From Glomus cerebriforme (Eukaryota > Glomeromycota > Glomeromycetes > Glomerales > Glomeraceae), in NCBI GenBank assembly GCA_003550305.1, contig QKYT01000418.1:28986-82659 (forward strand): a stretch of 53,674 nt of DNA. The letters are read 5' to 3'. The notes below the pieces were generated by a model, which had not been told where the DNA came from, did no database searches, and saw nothing but the letters and a program-made list of their open reading frames with translations. The position numbers were made by a program, and so were the translations under genes. Below, in pieces: positions 10,012 to 20,984 of this stretch. The stretch's first letter is position 1. Every line of letters starts with the position of its first letter.

Positions 10012-13000
10012 TCACATTTTATTAACGACCATTTCTGCCATTTTTTGACGATGCTGTNCAGAATAACGAGAAATCCAGCCCTGAATAGTTTGCAGTCCTG
10101 GAATCTCGTCTTTATCCAGTTCCCCTTCCTCAACTTTTCTTTTTAGACTTTCTAACATGGTAGTAGCAGTGTATCTTTTACTTTTATCAACATCACCTTC
10201 TAAAAAGTATTCCTCTAAAAATTTCCATACTCTTTTAGAAATGCGCTTTCCACCTCCTCTCTTACCATATTTTTGTTTGCTTTTTAGCGCCCACCCAGAC
10301 CCCAGAGGAAAATCTTGTAAGGAATTCCTATTGAAGAGGTGAGTTACTTGAATTACTATTGTACATTTTCAAACAAATTTATTTACCATATAATATTTGT
10401 TTCTTCTTTTTCTTCTGAAGCATTTTTGAATAAAATAAAAAATAGGATTAGTGACGTTTTTTGAAATTTTTTATAATTTTTTTTCCTTTACCTTGTATTA
10501 TTTCTATATTGTTGGCTAAGGCAAGTTCTAGTTCTTTAATCAANTCGTCTTTTTTAGCAGTTTTGTCAACATTTATTTTTCGTTTTGTCAGTTCTAATAA
10601 TAGTTGATCTCTTGTTAATCTCCTAGGATCAATACCTAAATTGAAAATATTGAGAATAAAACGGTAATTAGATATGGATAAGGAATAGGATAATAGGGTA
10701 AAGGCGGATGATAATGAATATAACAGAATAAGGAATAGGATCATAGGGTAAAGGCGGATGATNNNNNNNNNNNNNNNNNNNNNNNNNNNNNNNNNNNNNN
10801 NNNNNNNNNNNNNNNNNNNNNNNNNNNNNNNNNNNNNNNNNNNNNNNNNNNNNNNNNNNNNNNNNNNNNNNNNNNNNNNNNNNNNNNNNNNNNNNNNNNN
10901 NNNNNNNNNNNNNNNNNNNNNNNNNNNNNNNNTAAGGAATAGGATCATAGGGTAAAGGCGGATGATAATGAAGGAAATAAAATAAGGAATAGGATGATAG
11001 GGTAAAGGTGGATGATGGTGAAGGTAGTAGGATAAATATTTTGTTACCTGATGTATTTGGCGTAGCAATAATCCATTGATTCTTTGGGACTGTATGAGCT
11101 GATACTGTAGGTTTTGGAAGTTCAATATTTTTTTTTTTGCAAATTAGTTATCTGTGCTGGCGAAAACTTTTTCCACTCTCCAATATTAGGAACTTCTCGA
11201 CCAAGAATATAACCTTCCATTGATCCTTCTCCTGGCCAAGTCCATTCAAATAAATTAGAATTACCAGGAAGTGTATTTTTTGCTTTCTTACGATCTAAGC
11301 AATAAAGTAGATCAATATTAGATACTGTATTTATTTATATTTTATTCCTTGATTTTAGATTTACCTTTTGTTCGATCTGGCTCTAAATGTGCAACAGATG
11401 TCCCTTGAATATCTCTAATTGCAGTTTCAATATCAGCTCCTTCCGTTATATCCAATCCAAGACGTACATGGCGTTTAATTGCATGAGTGATCTATTGAAA
11501 ATTTGAAATTATAATTAGATGCTTATAACAAATACTGTAATGTAGGTAAAATATTTTTTTTATACTTGGGCATGGTGGCTATCAATTGTTGTTTTCGCCT
11601 CCCCTGCTTCTAAGAATATCCATTTCTTTATATTTATTTGATACCATTCTAACCAATGTCTTAATATCATCATCAAATCTGCGTTGTGATAATGTGGACC
11701 ATTATCCGAAATTATTGTAACCCACTTTGGTTTATTTTCTAATGATTCAATCACAGCATGGAGTGAGGAAGCTGTGAACCAGGAGTCTTGACGTGCATCC
11801 ATTGACCAATGATCGTATGCATGAATTTCAAGTTTTTGAGATTCTAGCTTTTTGGTATACATGAGAATTGAATGTANCGTCCAGCCTTTTTTTCCAAAGA
11901 ATTCTGCTTTTGTTTCTCTAGAGCTTTTTGGAAGTACTTTCATCTTGTAATCAATGACTAATACGGCTCCATTTTCATCTAATTCAAGTAAATTGGCATT
12001 GAATTGGGCGTTCAAATAAACTTTACGGGCTTGATGAGCAAGGAAATATAATAGGTGATTCTGATATTCGTCAAGATCTTCATGCAAGTCTACAGAAAGC
12101 TGACCTTTGAGACATTTAAAAAAGGTAAATAATTTTGCACATTCTTGGGACGCATATGTATGTTGTTCTTCGCAAACACCAAATGCCCATAGTAAACAAT
12201 AACTAATACATGAATTATGCTTTGTTACCCCTTTATCATTGATGATTAGATTTTTTTCATAATCTCGCTTTAAAAATCGTTGTAATTTTTCCAAATTATC
12301 AAGAAATTGTTTCTAGAAATAATAAATAGTAGTTTGATATCAAAAAATGTATATAAAAATAACTTTATTAGTTATGTTTTACCTTTTTTGAAATGTCTAT
12401 AATTTTATTTTCAATAAGTTTTCTTATATCATCAAATATCTCATACCCATAACGACTACATGTTGAACAAAGACCACCTAGATCTTCTCTATATACATAT
12501 TCATTTCCTTGTAATTTAGTCATAAAAGTTGTTCGACGAATTCCATCAGGAAATTCAGCATGGAATTTCTCCCAAAGTGTTTNTTTTGTATCACGAAGGT
12601 ATTTAACTGGTGCGCCAGTTTTATTATCTGTTTTGTACGAACTCATAATTACATGTGCTTTGTCATTAATAAAATTTTCAAATTCTTGTAGTTTTTTAAT
12701 AGATAGTTTTTCACGTGTAAAAGAAGGTTTTTTCATTGAAGAATTGCCAGGTCCATATAAATGACAGTGTTTACGTGCTCTTGATATCAAATCATTTGAA
12801 ACCTGATATAAAATAAATTTAGTGATAATTACGAAAATCCAATACTAATTATTATTGTTAGTAATTACCGATAATTGTTTTTGCAAATCATCATACTTGA
12901 AATCATCTGCTATTATAGATAGTATCCGTTGCTTTCCATCAACTCCTTTTTTATTAATTATCAAACTTTTTTGAAAACAATCCCAAAACTTTTCAGATGA

Positions 13001-14216
13001 TTCATAAAAATCCAATGGATGATCTAACAAAAATCCAAGTTCATATAATTGCTTCAATGCATTCTGTTCGATAATAGGATGTGGTGATCTAGTCCAAAAT
13101 TCGTACTAAAATACAATAAATCATTTTAATTAGAAATTTTTTTATTTGGCTTTAGCCTTTCTTCGAAATAAAATAATTTTTTTTATTTTTTTTAACCTTT
13201 GATTCCTGTTTTAAAAATGTAATATTATGACATCCTATACTGCGAAGCATTATTCTCCATGCATTTAATTCACGTTCACTTAATTGATAATTTGTAGGAT
13301 ATGACTGTTTTAGATTGCTATGTAATTCAATTATTGTTCCCTGCTCCTGCCACTTTCTTAAAAAATTGCGCCAATCCACATGAATGCTAGTTCGTCGTTT
13401 AAGATGATATGAAAAAACTTTTTCTATAATATCATCATTCCATTCATTTAATGAGCAAGTAGGTGCATCATGGATTAATTTTTGTGTCAAATTATTTTCA
13501 ATTCCATACAATATTCTCCCAGTAAGTTTCATCAACTCAACCAATTTAGCAGTTCGTTTTTGTTCGCTAAAAATTTTTTCCCATACTAAATCAGGTGTAC
13601 TTTCATAATATATTTTTTCAATTTGTTTTTTTAGCATAATAGTTACTTTACATAACTCTTCTTCAAATTCTTGAATAAATAAACAACGTTGTTTTTCTAA
13701 TTCAAATGCAAAACTTGACTTAAACCCAACTCCAGCATATCCCCATTCATTATTCTTAGACTTTGCAATTTCAGACACAAAAACATGTACTAACTCAAGG
13801 TCAACAAGATATGGACGAAATAGAACTCCTTCCAGTAGTTTTTCATAAATAGCTGGTTTCTCAAATCCCATTATTTGGGGGCCAGAAAATCTGGTTTTAT
13901 TGCGAAACATTTTCTGATAGACAGTAGATATCGCGTTCGTACTAGAATTACTTGGTTCCTCAGTAAAAAATTNCCCACAGTCACAAAGATATCCTGGACA
14001 TTCAGAATGTTCTTTATTACCTTTTACAACTGTTATAATAAAATTATACCCTTTTAAAAAGGTCATTGTCTTCATATGCAAACGAATTGGAACCAGAAAT
14101 TCCGTTTTCTTATTACAAGGTATCCACCAATAATATGAAAAGGGTCCAAAATGCAATTCTGCATCAATAACACCCACTGAAATTAAGGAAACATCATAGT
14201 CTTTATGTTTACTCAT
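10012..14216 (-). CDS. Multi-exon DDE transposase with SAP-like domain
   Basis: Nine exons join consistently: 14216-13197, 13105-12869, 12802-12383, 12312-11566, 11491-11365, 11294-11048, 10635-10492, 10414-10387 and 10327-10012, about 1,095 codons. The start ATG directly follows an in-frame TAA. Exon 4 holds an RNase H-like DDE core with candidate acidic residues in VLVIDYKMKV, IISDNGPHYH and FLEAGEAKT. Exon 3 has a CSTCSRYGYE cysteine motif. Exon 7 encodes a SAP-like helix pair (RLTRDQLLLELTKRK). The last exon has GKRISKRVWKFLEEYF and a WISRYS segment. The product should bind the element's ends and move it. Defects: one extra A in the 11-A run at 11128-11138 shifts the frame in exon 6 (sequencing error or real), plus single Ns. 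The superfamily is not one I can name; DDE families have many divergent lineages in AM fungi. Confidence 0.8.
10673..11030. repeat. Minisatellite in a transposase intron, with assembly gap
   Basis: Units of about 50 bp around AAGGAATAGGATCATAGGGT and AAAGGCGGATGATAATGAA repeat on both sides of a run of Ns (10763-10932). The array lies inside the intron between exons 6 and 7 of the transposase. The gap is most likely a collapsed tandem array, so true length is unknown. The ORFs drawn through the Ns are meaningless. Confidence 0.75.
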
Positions 14217-14399
14217 TTAGAGTAGTGGTTAATTAGTACAGTTGGGTATGGCGGAAGAGATTCTTTCGTTTTTTTATTTCATATATAAAATGATATATAT
14301 AATTGTCCCTGATCGACATTAATTAAAATTACCAATTTTCTCCGATTGTTACGCAGATCACAAATTAATTTTATTTTAAATAATTAATTTTCTTTTAAT

Positions 14400-14940
14400 T
14401 TTATAATTTAAGATATGTCTTATTCAGATTATTCGTGATAAAATAATTCAAAAGTCATCCTATATGTTTCATGAAATTTGTTCCTGATAATATTGTTAAT
14501 TGTTCTTTTGTGATTTTGGTCTGTATTAAAATTTATAACCATCTGTCACCAACATCAGAAAGAACTCCAGCAAATATTAAAAGTAACTTATAAATATTAA
14601 TTAAAGCAATTCATGATGATAGTATTATTATTTTAAGATCTTTACTTTCAGGTAGTAAATATCTATAATTTTTATAATTGTTATTATNAATTAATTAATT
14701 TAATTCCAATATTATTAAAATATAGACAATTTAATTAAAGCATATTTTAATAAAGAAATCTTATCTGAAGTTCATATATTACTTAACAATATAGACAAAT
14801 TAAAATATTTGATAAAAAAAGCATATAAAACTTTACATCCATTTGGACAAGATATTATGGGTATTTATCATAATATATCAATTGCAGATTCTAATTTGGT
14901 TAACTATGTTAATGTTTTAAATAAATAAAAGAAGAAATCA
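14400..14940 (+). pseudogene. Transposon-derived protein relic, part B
   Basis: Reading-frame fragments separated by stops and AT-rich introns: FVILVCIKIYNHLSPTSERT near 14505, then from about 14725 ILSEVHILLNNIDKLKYL and LHPFGQDIMGIYH. These look like the continuation of the relic at 8559-9658, which the 4.7-kb DDE element split. The non-autonomous hAT-type element follows at 15022. No intact gene remains. Confidence 0.45.
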
Positions 14941-15021
14941 ATAAATTTGAAATTAATATATATAATACTAATCATCATTTAAATAAGTTTAAAATTTTTT
15001 TTGATTAATATTGCATACTAT

Positions 15022-16540
15022 TAGAGATATGTTCTGGTAAAATCTGTTCAATCTATCATCCATTTTTGAATAGATTAGATAATCCAGATTAAGGAATGAA
15101 CAGATTTTAGATAATCTGAATGGATCTGTTAGATAACACTGGATTAATCAGATATTATACAAATGACTGGATTGACCAGATTGATCAGATAATCTGGTTA
15201 AATCTGATATTTTTTTTTATTTTTTTTTGTTTTTGGTATTTTTTTTTATTAACGTTCTTTTTTATTCTTTTTTATAGGAATGAATTCTTTGGCTTAGCTC
15301 CTAAAGGTAATTGAAGGGGGTGGTTATTAAACTTTAATACAAGAATGTTGCTAACATTCTTTTTTTTTCTTTTTTATAGAAACGAACACTTTGGCTTGAC
15401 TTCTAGAGGTAATTAAAGGGGGTAATTATTAAACTTTAATACAAAAATGTTGCTAACATTTTTTTTCTTTTTTATAGGAATGAACACTTCGGTTTGACTC
15501 CTGAAGATAATTGAAGGGGATGGTTATTAAACTTTAATACAAGAATATTGCTAACATTCTTTTTTTTCTTTTTTATAGGAACAAACATTTTGGCTTGACT
15601 TCTGGAGGTAATTGAGAGGGGGTATTAAACTTTAATACAAGAATGTTGCTAATGTTCTTTTTTTTCTTTTTTATAGGAATGAACTCTTTGGTTCAGCTTC
15701 TGAAGGTAATTGAAGGGGAGTGATTATTAAACTTTAATATAAGAACATTGCTAACATTCTTTTTTTTTCTTTTTTATAGGAACAAACACTTTGGCTCGAC
15801 TCCTAAAAATAATTGAAGGGAGTGGTTATTAAACTTTAATACAAGAACATTGCTAACATTCTTTTTTTTTTTTTTTTTAGGAACGAACACTTCGGCTCGA
15901 CTCCTAGAGGTAATTAAAGGGAGTGATTATTAAACTTTAATATAAGAACGTTGCTAACGTTCTTTTTTTCTTTTTTATAGGAACGAACACTTCAACTCAG
16001 CTCCTGAAAGTAAATAGAGTAAAAGGGAGTGGAGAGGAAAGTGTTTCTTTTTTATTTTATTATACAAGAACGTTTATTAATGTTCATTTTTTTTCTTTTT
16101 TGTAAGAATTTTCGGCTCAGCTCCTGAAGATAAATAGGGTAAATGGGCAGAGAGGGGTGTTTTTTTTTATTTTATTATACAAGAATGTTTATTAACGTTC
16201 ATTTTTCTTTTCTTTTTTGTAGGAATGAACTTTTCAGCTCAGCTCCTGGAGGTAATTGAAGGGGTGGTTATTAAACTTTAATATAAGAACATTACTAACG
16301 TTCTTTTTTTTCTTTTTGTAAGAGTGATTCTTTACTCACCTTCAATTACAGTATGTAAAGTTTTATAAAAAATCTGGTAGATCTGGTGAATCCGATGATA
16401 TAAATAGATCATCAGATTGACCAGATATCTGTTAAACCATCTGGTCAATCTGGTAGTACAAATAGATCAATCCAAATCTGATCAATTTTTGGATGGATGA
16501 CTGGATATCCGAATTGACCAGATTTCAGAGTATACCTCTA
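15022..16540. mobile_element. Non-autonomous hAT-type element, 1.5 kb, 8-bp target duplication
   Basis: The ends are TAGAGATATGTTCTGG and, read inward from 16540, TAGAGGTATACTCTG, both followed by AAATCTGKTCAAT. The direct repeat CATACTAT flanks the element exactly (15014-15021 and 16541-16548). An 8-bp duplication with ends beginning TAGAG is diagnostic of the hAT superfamily. Subterminal regions are full of CCAGATTGATCAGAT-type motifs in both orientations, likely transposase sites. There is no transposase; the centre is a tandem array (15240-16335). The ORF 15120-15314 is not supported. Confidence 0.85.
15240..16335 (+). repeat. Ten-copy tandem array of exon/intron-like units
   Basis: Units of about 105 bp each contain, in order, an inverted repeat (AAGAACGTTGCTAACGTTCT), a pyrimidine tract, TTTTATAG, a 29-nt block (GAACGAACACTTCGGCTC, then CTCCTAGAG) and GTAATT. 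At least six copies keep GT after the block, three have AT instead, and the last units are more diverged. The layout mimics intron 3' end, exon, intron 5' end. 29 nt is not a multiple of 3, so the blocks do not share one frame. Confidence 0.75.
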
Positions 16541-16619
16541 CATACTATTATAAAAATTATATATTAACTTTTTTTAAAAAAAGTATTGTCATTATACTAT
16601 TATGCTAAGTTTTTACAAA

Positions 16620-17958
16620 TATTTTTACAGTTGAAGGATATCACAGAATCAAGAGATATATTGCTATATATTCCCAAAAAAAATTTCTAATAGAATCAAT
16701 TTAATAATGCAAATTCTAGTATTAATTATCCAAAATTTGAAAAATAATTGATGTATTACTATCATGCATGATCTGAAAAAGAACCAAAATGTATACTTTA
16801 TGAATTTGATAATTTTCAGTTAGCAAAATATCCTTTTGATTATAATATTTATAATAACTAATTTAATAATAATATTTGGCATTATTGGTATTATGTAAGT
16901 GTTTCAACAAATAAATTAAATATTGTAATATGTAGGATTTTTGATATTTGTGTAAATGCAGCTTCTGTAAAAAGGTTGTAAAGTTGTATAGTTTTTTTGC
17001 AAACAAAGAGGCATAATAAATTAATAGTATATTTATAATTTATTTTGTATTTTATTTTTATTTTTTATTAATTTATTAATTTTATTTTAATATTCTAATT
17101 TTTTATATACATAGTCATTTAAAATATAGATGCTGTTCAAATTATTTTGGGATATCATAAATATAATTTGGAATATACAAATTCATTTAGTTTATATGTA
17201 ATTTATTAAGTAAAGTGCTAAAATAATTTGGGATTTTACTATATATCCAAATTGATTTTGGTATTTAAGTAGCATCTATAGTTTAAAGCTTTTCAAATGA
17301 GCAAATTAAGAACTAATATTACATATAATCATCATCTTAATAATAATTTAATATTAACTAAAATTATAGTAAATGAAAATGATATTAATACTAATTATAA
17401 TTTCAGTAATTTAAATGAGTTAAAAAATAATAATAATAATAGTTTAGTTATTAATTTAAAAAAAGAAACTGAATTGAAAGATTTGGATGATAAAGGTAAT
17501 GAATCAGATGATGAATTAGAAAGTGAATTTAATCTTTAAGATTGGGTAAAAATATTAGAAAGTGAGAAAAATTCTGAATTTGATGAAGAATTTGATGAAA
17601 ATAGTAATATATTAAATGATATTACTCATCTTACTAATGATTTAAATGCTAAATGGGAGTTATTAATACTTTTTAAAGTTAATGCAAGTATAGATTTACC
17701 ATTTTAATTGAGAATATTTACGTATTGCAAGTTACTTTAATTAGGAGATTATGTAAAATTAAAGTTATAAATAAAGATGCATATCACATTACAATTTACA
17801 TATTATTAAGGGGCAAAAACTATATAAAGAACCTTTGTTCACAGGTGGTAAAAGGTTTGGGAGAATTGGGAAAAAAGAAAGTTAATATTTTACAAATTTC
17901 TTGCATTTTAAAGTTACTAATAAAATTTTATGAGTTTTTATCTGATTTTTATGAATAA
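16620..17958 (+). pseudogene. hAT transposase relic, C-terminal dimerisation region
   Basis: Frame fragments include YYHA, EPKCILYEFDNFQLAKYPF (16780-16840), NIWHYWYYV at 16873, and ICVNAASVKRL-stop-SCIVFL near 16947, which matches the hAT C-terminal dimerisation motif (NAASVERLWS type). After an inserted MITE the frame continues as MSKLRTNITYNHHLNNNL at 17297, then an acidic tail rich in Asn/Asp/Glu and, beyond a TAA at 17537, further pieces to about 17958. The dimerisation domain normally holds hAT transposase oligomers together. TAA/TAG breaks at likely Gln positions recur. It may descend from the autonomous relative of the nearby hAT-type elements. Confidence 0.6.
17127..17278. mobile_element. 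Tc1/mariner-like MITE, 152 bp
   Basis: Ends TAGATGCTGTTCAAATTATT and, read inward from the right, TAGATGCTACTTAAATACC are inverted repeats, and TA flanks both sides. The size, TA target and absence of coding sequence fit a Tc1/mariner-type MITE. It interrupts the hAT relic between the dimerisation motif and its tail. Confidence 0.6.
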
Positions 17959-18406
17959 AGATTCATTTAAAAAAGAAAAAAATTCTGCATGTTATTTTTT
18001 AATTTATATAAATAATTTTATTATATTTTAATTATATATTATTATATTAAACTTATAAAAATTTTATAAATCTTAAAAACTTTTAAATCACATGATATAT
18101 ATAAATATCCAAATAAATGTCTGGAATATTAAAAATGTTGGACATGGATAGGATCACATGGACTATTCAGACCTGAACATTTAATGTTCATATTTACATC
18201 CAATGACAATACTGGCAATAAGTATTAGAATTGGATTACAAAAATTATTAATCAATCAGAAATTTAGTATATATTACTAACTTTGCTTGTTTACAGAATT
18301 TGAATACTTTGAGAAGGGTACTCAATCTTTTCTGGATCAGTTATTAATATGAGTTCTTCTCATACAAATCTCTGCTTTGGTGAAAACTTATTACCTTCAA
18401 AATAAT
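17959..18406. other. Repeat-flanking AT-rich sequence, no gene seen
   Basis: Contains only short decayed fragments between the hAT relic and the next hAT-type element. No ORF or RNA gene is recognisable. Confidence 0.35.
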
Positions 18407-19444
18407 TAGTGTCATGATCTGGATGAATCTGTGATCCATAATGTTATAATCCGGATGAATCCGTGATCCATTAATTCAATCCGTAATTAATTTTTGATCT
18501 GGATAATTGGCAGATCCATCCAGATTGCATTCAGATTTATCTGGATTCATCTATACAATCCAGAAGTTTTAGCCACACTATTATATGATATTACTAATGA
18601 AAAATATTATGATACATTTCGTATAATGTTCTTTTTGCTTTATAACTTTGTTTTGTAATTACTAATTTTTATATATTCACAGACTGACAATACATCCCTT
18701 GGAAATAATTTTAAAAAGGAAGGGATTTTTTTTTAACTTTTTAATTTAAGAATGTTACTAATGTTCTTCTTTTTCTCTTTTTTGTAGAAACAGACTTTTC
18801 GGTATTGATTTAAAGGTAATTTCAAGGGGTAGAAGGGTTTTTGTTAACTTTTTAATATAAGAATGTTTATTAACATTCTTCTCTTTCTCTTTATTATAGG
18901 AACAGATCTTTTAGCATCAATGGTATGTCTCTTAGAGGTAATTTTGAAGGGTGGAGGGGAAATTTTTTTAACTTTTAATTATAAGAATGTTATTTACATT
19001 CTTCTTTTTCTCTTTTTTGTAGAAACGGACTTTTCAGCACTAACTTGAAGGTAATTTTAAGGGGTGGAAGGGTTTTTGGTAACTTTTTAATATAAGAACG
19101 TTTATTAACATTCTTCTTTTTCTCTTTATTGTAGGAACGGATCTTTTAGGACCAATGACACGTCTCTTGAAGGTAATTTTGAAGGGTGGAGGGGGAAATT
19201 TTTTTAACTTTAAATATAAGAACGTTTATTAACGTTCTTCGATAAAAAGATTAACTTTTGTAATAGTCATCTGGATTATTTATTCGGATTCATCCATTTT
19301 TTTATTCAGATTCATCCAGATTATCTGCTTTTTTTTATTCAGATTCATCTATCATCCAGCTAAATTCTAACGAATGATCCATTTACTTTTGGATTGAATT
19401 ATTCATCAGATTAACAGATTAATCAGATCCAGATTGTAACACTA
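18407..19444. mobile_element. Second non-autonomous hAT-type element, about 1 kb
   Basis: The ends TAGTGTCATGATCTGGAT and, read inward, TAGTGTTACAATCTGGAT are inverted repeats of hAT form (T-A-G-N-G). The 8 bp outside are AAAATAAT and GAGATAAT, matching at six of eight positions, so the insertion is older than the one at 15022. Subterminal GGATGAATC/GATTCATCC motifs fill both sides. No transposase is encoded; the centre carries the array at 18700-19235. Confidence 0.7.
18700..19235 (+). repeat. Tandem array with alternating 28- and 38-nt exon-like blocks
   Basis: Units combine an inverted repeat (AAGAATGTTTATTAACATTCTT), a pyrimidine tract ending TTTTTTGTAG or TTATTGTAG, a block starting AAACGGACTTTTCAG (28 nt) or GAACGGATCTTTTAG (38 nt), and GTAATTTTAAGGGG. 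The two block lengths alternate, so the higher-order unit is about 230 bp. The minor ORF at 18863-19048 is part of the array. Confidence 0.7.
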
Positions 19445-19569
19445 GAGATAATATAAGATAGGCTCATTTTTAGATATTACGATTTTTCAAATTTTATGAA
19501 TAGAAGATGAGAATGTGGAATCAGTACTGCTTCCATTCCACCCTCTCATTCTGCATTAGCAAGAAGATA

Positions 19570-20111
19570 CACTGGTTAAAAATTGATCTATCTTACAGAT
19601 ATCTTACAGATATCTTATAAATATCGGGTACCCAAAATGCAGAAAATCTGCTATACATCGGGTATCTAATATGTATACTATAGAATTAAAAAATACAATT
19701 TATTAATTATCTCACTATCCAGTAATCATAAAAAGATGAAATATAGCTCATTCGATTCGTCTCACTGAGACGTATCGAATGGTACTAATTTCGCATTTCT
19801 AGGTATGATAGATATTGAGATATTGCATTTTTTGTTTATTTTTTTACGATTTATCGAATATCTCAGCATCTATCATATCTAAAAATGCGAAATTAGTACT
19901 ATTCGATACGTCTCAGTGAGGCGAATCGAATGAGCTATATTTCATCTTTTTATGATCACTGGATAGCGAGATAATTAATAAATTGTATTTTTTAATTCTA
20001 TAGTATACATATTGGGTACCCGATGTATAGCAGATTTTCTGCATTTTGGGTACCCAATATTTATAAGATATCTTACAGATATCTGTAAGATAGATCAGTT
20101 TTTGACCAGTG
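19570..20111. mobile_element. Foldback element with about 250-bp inverted arms
   Basis: The left arm begins CACTGGTTAAAAATTGATC. The right arm, read inward from 20111, begins CACTGGTCAAAAACTGATC. The arms run through shared blocks (GGGTACC, CTCATTCGATTCG, ACTAATTTCGCATTT) to a short spacer near 19820-19860 and are nearly identical. ATA flanks both ends (19567-19569, 20112-20114), a possible 3-bp target duplication. A transcript would form one long hairpin. The 71-codon ORF (19913-20128) is a by-product. Confidence 0.85.
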
Positions 20112-20229
20112 ATAGTGGACAGAATCATCTTTTTTTAATGTTATTTCATCCTTATCAATAGGTTTCTTTGATGATATTAATAGCTTAGATTCAACCTCTT
20201 CCAATAAAATGACTTCTAAAAGTGCTAAT

Positions 20230-20964
20230 TTTTATTTTAAAAAACCTGGTTTTCTAATAAAGCATATAGGATATTTGTTTAGGTGATTAACAATTTTTGG
20301 CAAATATTTAACCCATGCTTTTATTAACCTTAAATCAAAAGATATAGATTCAACAGCATACTGAATTTTATAAAGTATATCTCCTTCTATCTTATTAAAA
20401 TATTCTACTATTGTAAGTCCTTTGTGACTATAGGATTCTATTATACAAATTATGACATTGTGCTCTTGCATTAGTCAGAAGGTCTTGCTTATCCATTTTT
20501 GCCTATTATCTGTTTGATGTAATTTAGAATAGGTAAAAGGATTATTAGGATCATCATAAATTTTTTTAAATGCTCTAGCAACTTCTAAACTATTCTTTAA
20601 TATAAGTAGAACAGAAGTTTTATATCTAGAAGCGCAATCTATTATATTAAGTACTACTATTTCTATCATGATCATGGGTAAGAAATAATATATTAGCTTA
20701 GTGTACTTTATTAGGATGTGAAATTTGGCCATAACTAACTCTAAAGATATGCTTAAAACTTAAAAGGTTATTTATAAATTTGATACAATTTCTGATTTTC
20801 TAAAAAATTCTTGCATTTACTTAAGTGAAATTGATGCCCTTTTTTTTACATGCATCTTTTAAGAATTTAGGATTAAAATAATATCTATATATATTACGCA
20901 ATATGATATTTTTTTCAATTTTTTGAACCTTATCAAGATCTATTACAATTTGTGATTGGCTCAT
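20230..20964 (-). pseudogene. Retroviral-type integrase relic (Polinton-like or LTR)
   Basis: From the ATG at 20964 the minus strand reads MSQSQIVIDLDKVQKIEKN, then broken pieces: ISHPNKVH before a stop and ANILFLTHDHD, NIIDCASRYKTSVLLILKN, SLEVARAFKKIYDDPNNPF, LHQTDN, MQEHNVIICIIESYSHKG with VEYFN, and IKAWVKYLPKIVNHLN. The IID, TDN and VE positions match the D,D,E catalytic residues of the rve integrase core, which joins element DNA to the genome. The wording around them resembles Polinton/Maverick integrases, but an LTR origin is possible. Stops and frameshifts make it inactive. It diverges from the coiled-coil relic at 20985 with about 20 bp between the starts. Confidence 0.6.
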
Positions 20965-20984
20965 TTTAATTCTCTTTTATAATA

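Larger units (their letters stand above)
9659..14361 (-). mobile_element. Near-intact DDE DNA transposon, 4.7 kb
   Basis: Terminal inverted repeats are GTGATCCGCGTAACAATCGG at 9659 and its complement (GTGATCTGCGTAACAATCGG read inward) ending at 14361, matching at about 26 of 28 positions. If each repeat is taken one base longer, the flanks TATTAATT and AATTAATT suggest an 8-bp target duplication with one mismatch. A single multi-exon transposase gene (minus strand) fills the element. The long, little-diverged ends and almost open gene imply a young insertion, here into an intron of an older relic. Confidence 0.85.

Noticed and set aside
10758..10955. ORF across the run of Ns.
   Set aside because: Almost every codon is unknown sequence; it has no meaning.
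15240..16335. A functional repeat-exon effector gene within the hAT-type element.
   Set aside because: The 29-nt blocks are not multiples of 3, several have lost the GT, and there is no signal-peptide exon or terminal exon; treated as a tandem array instead.
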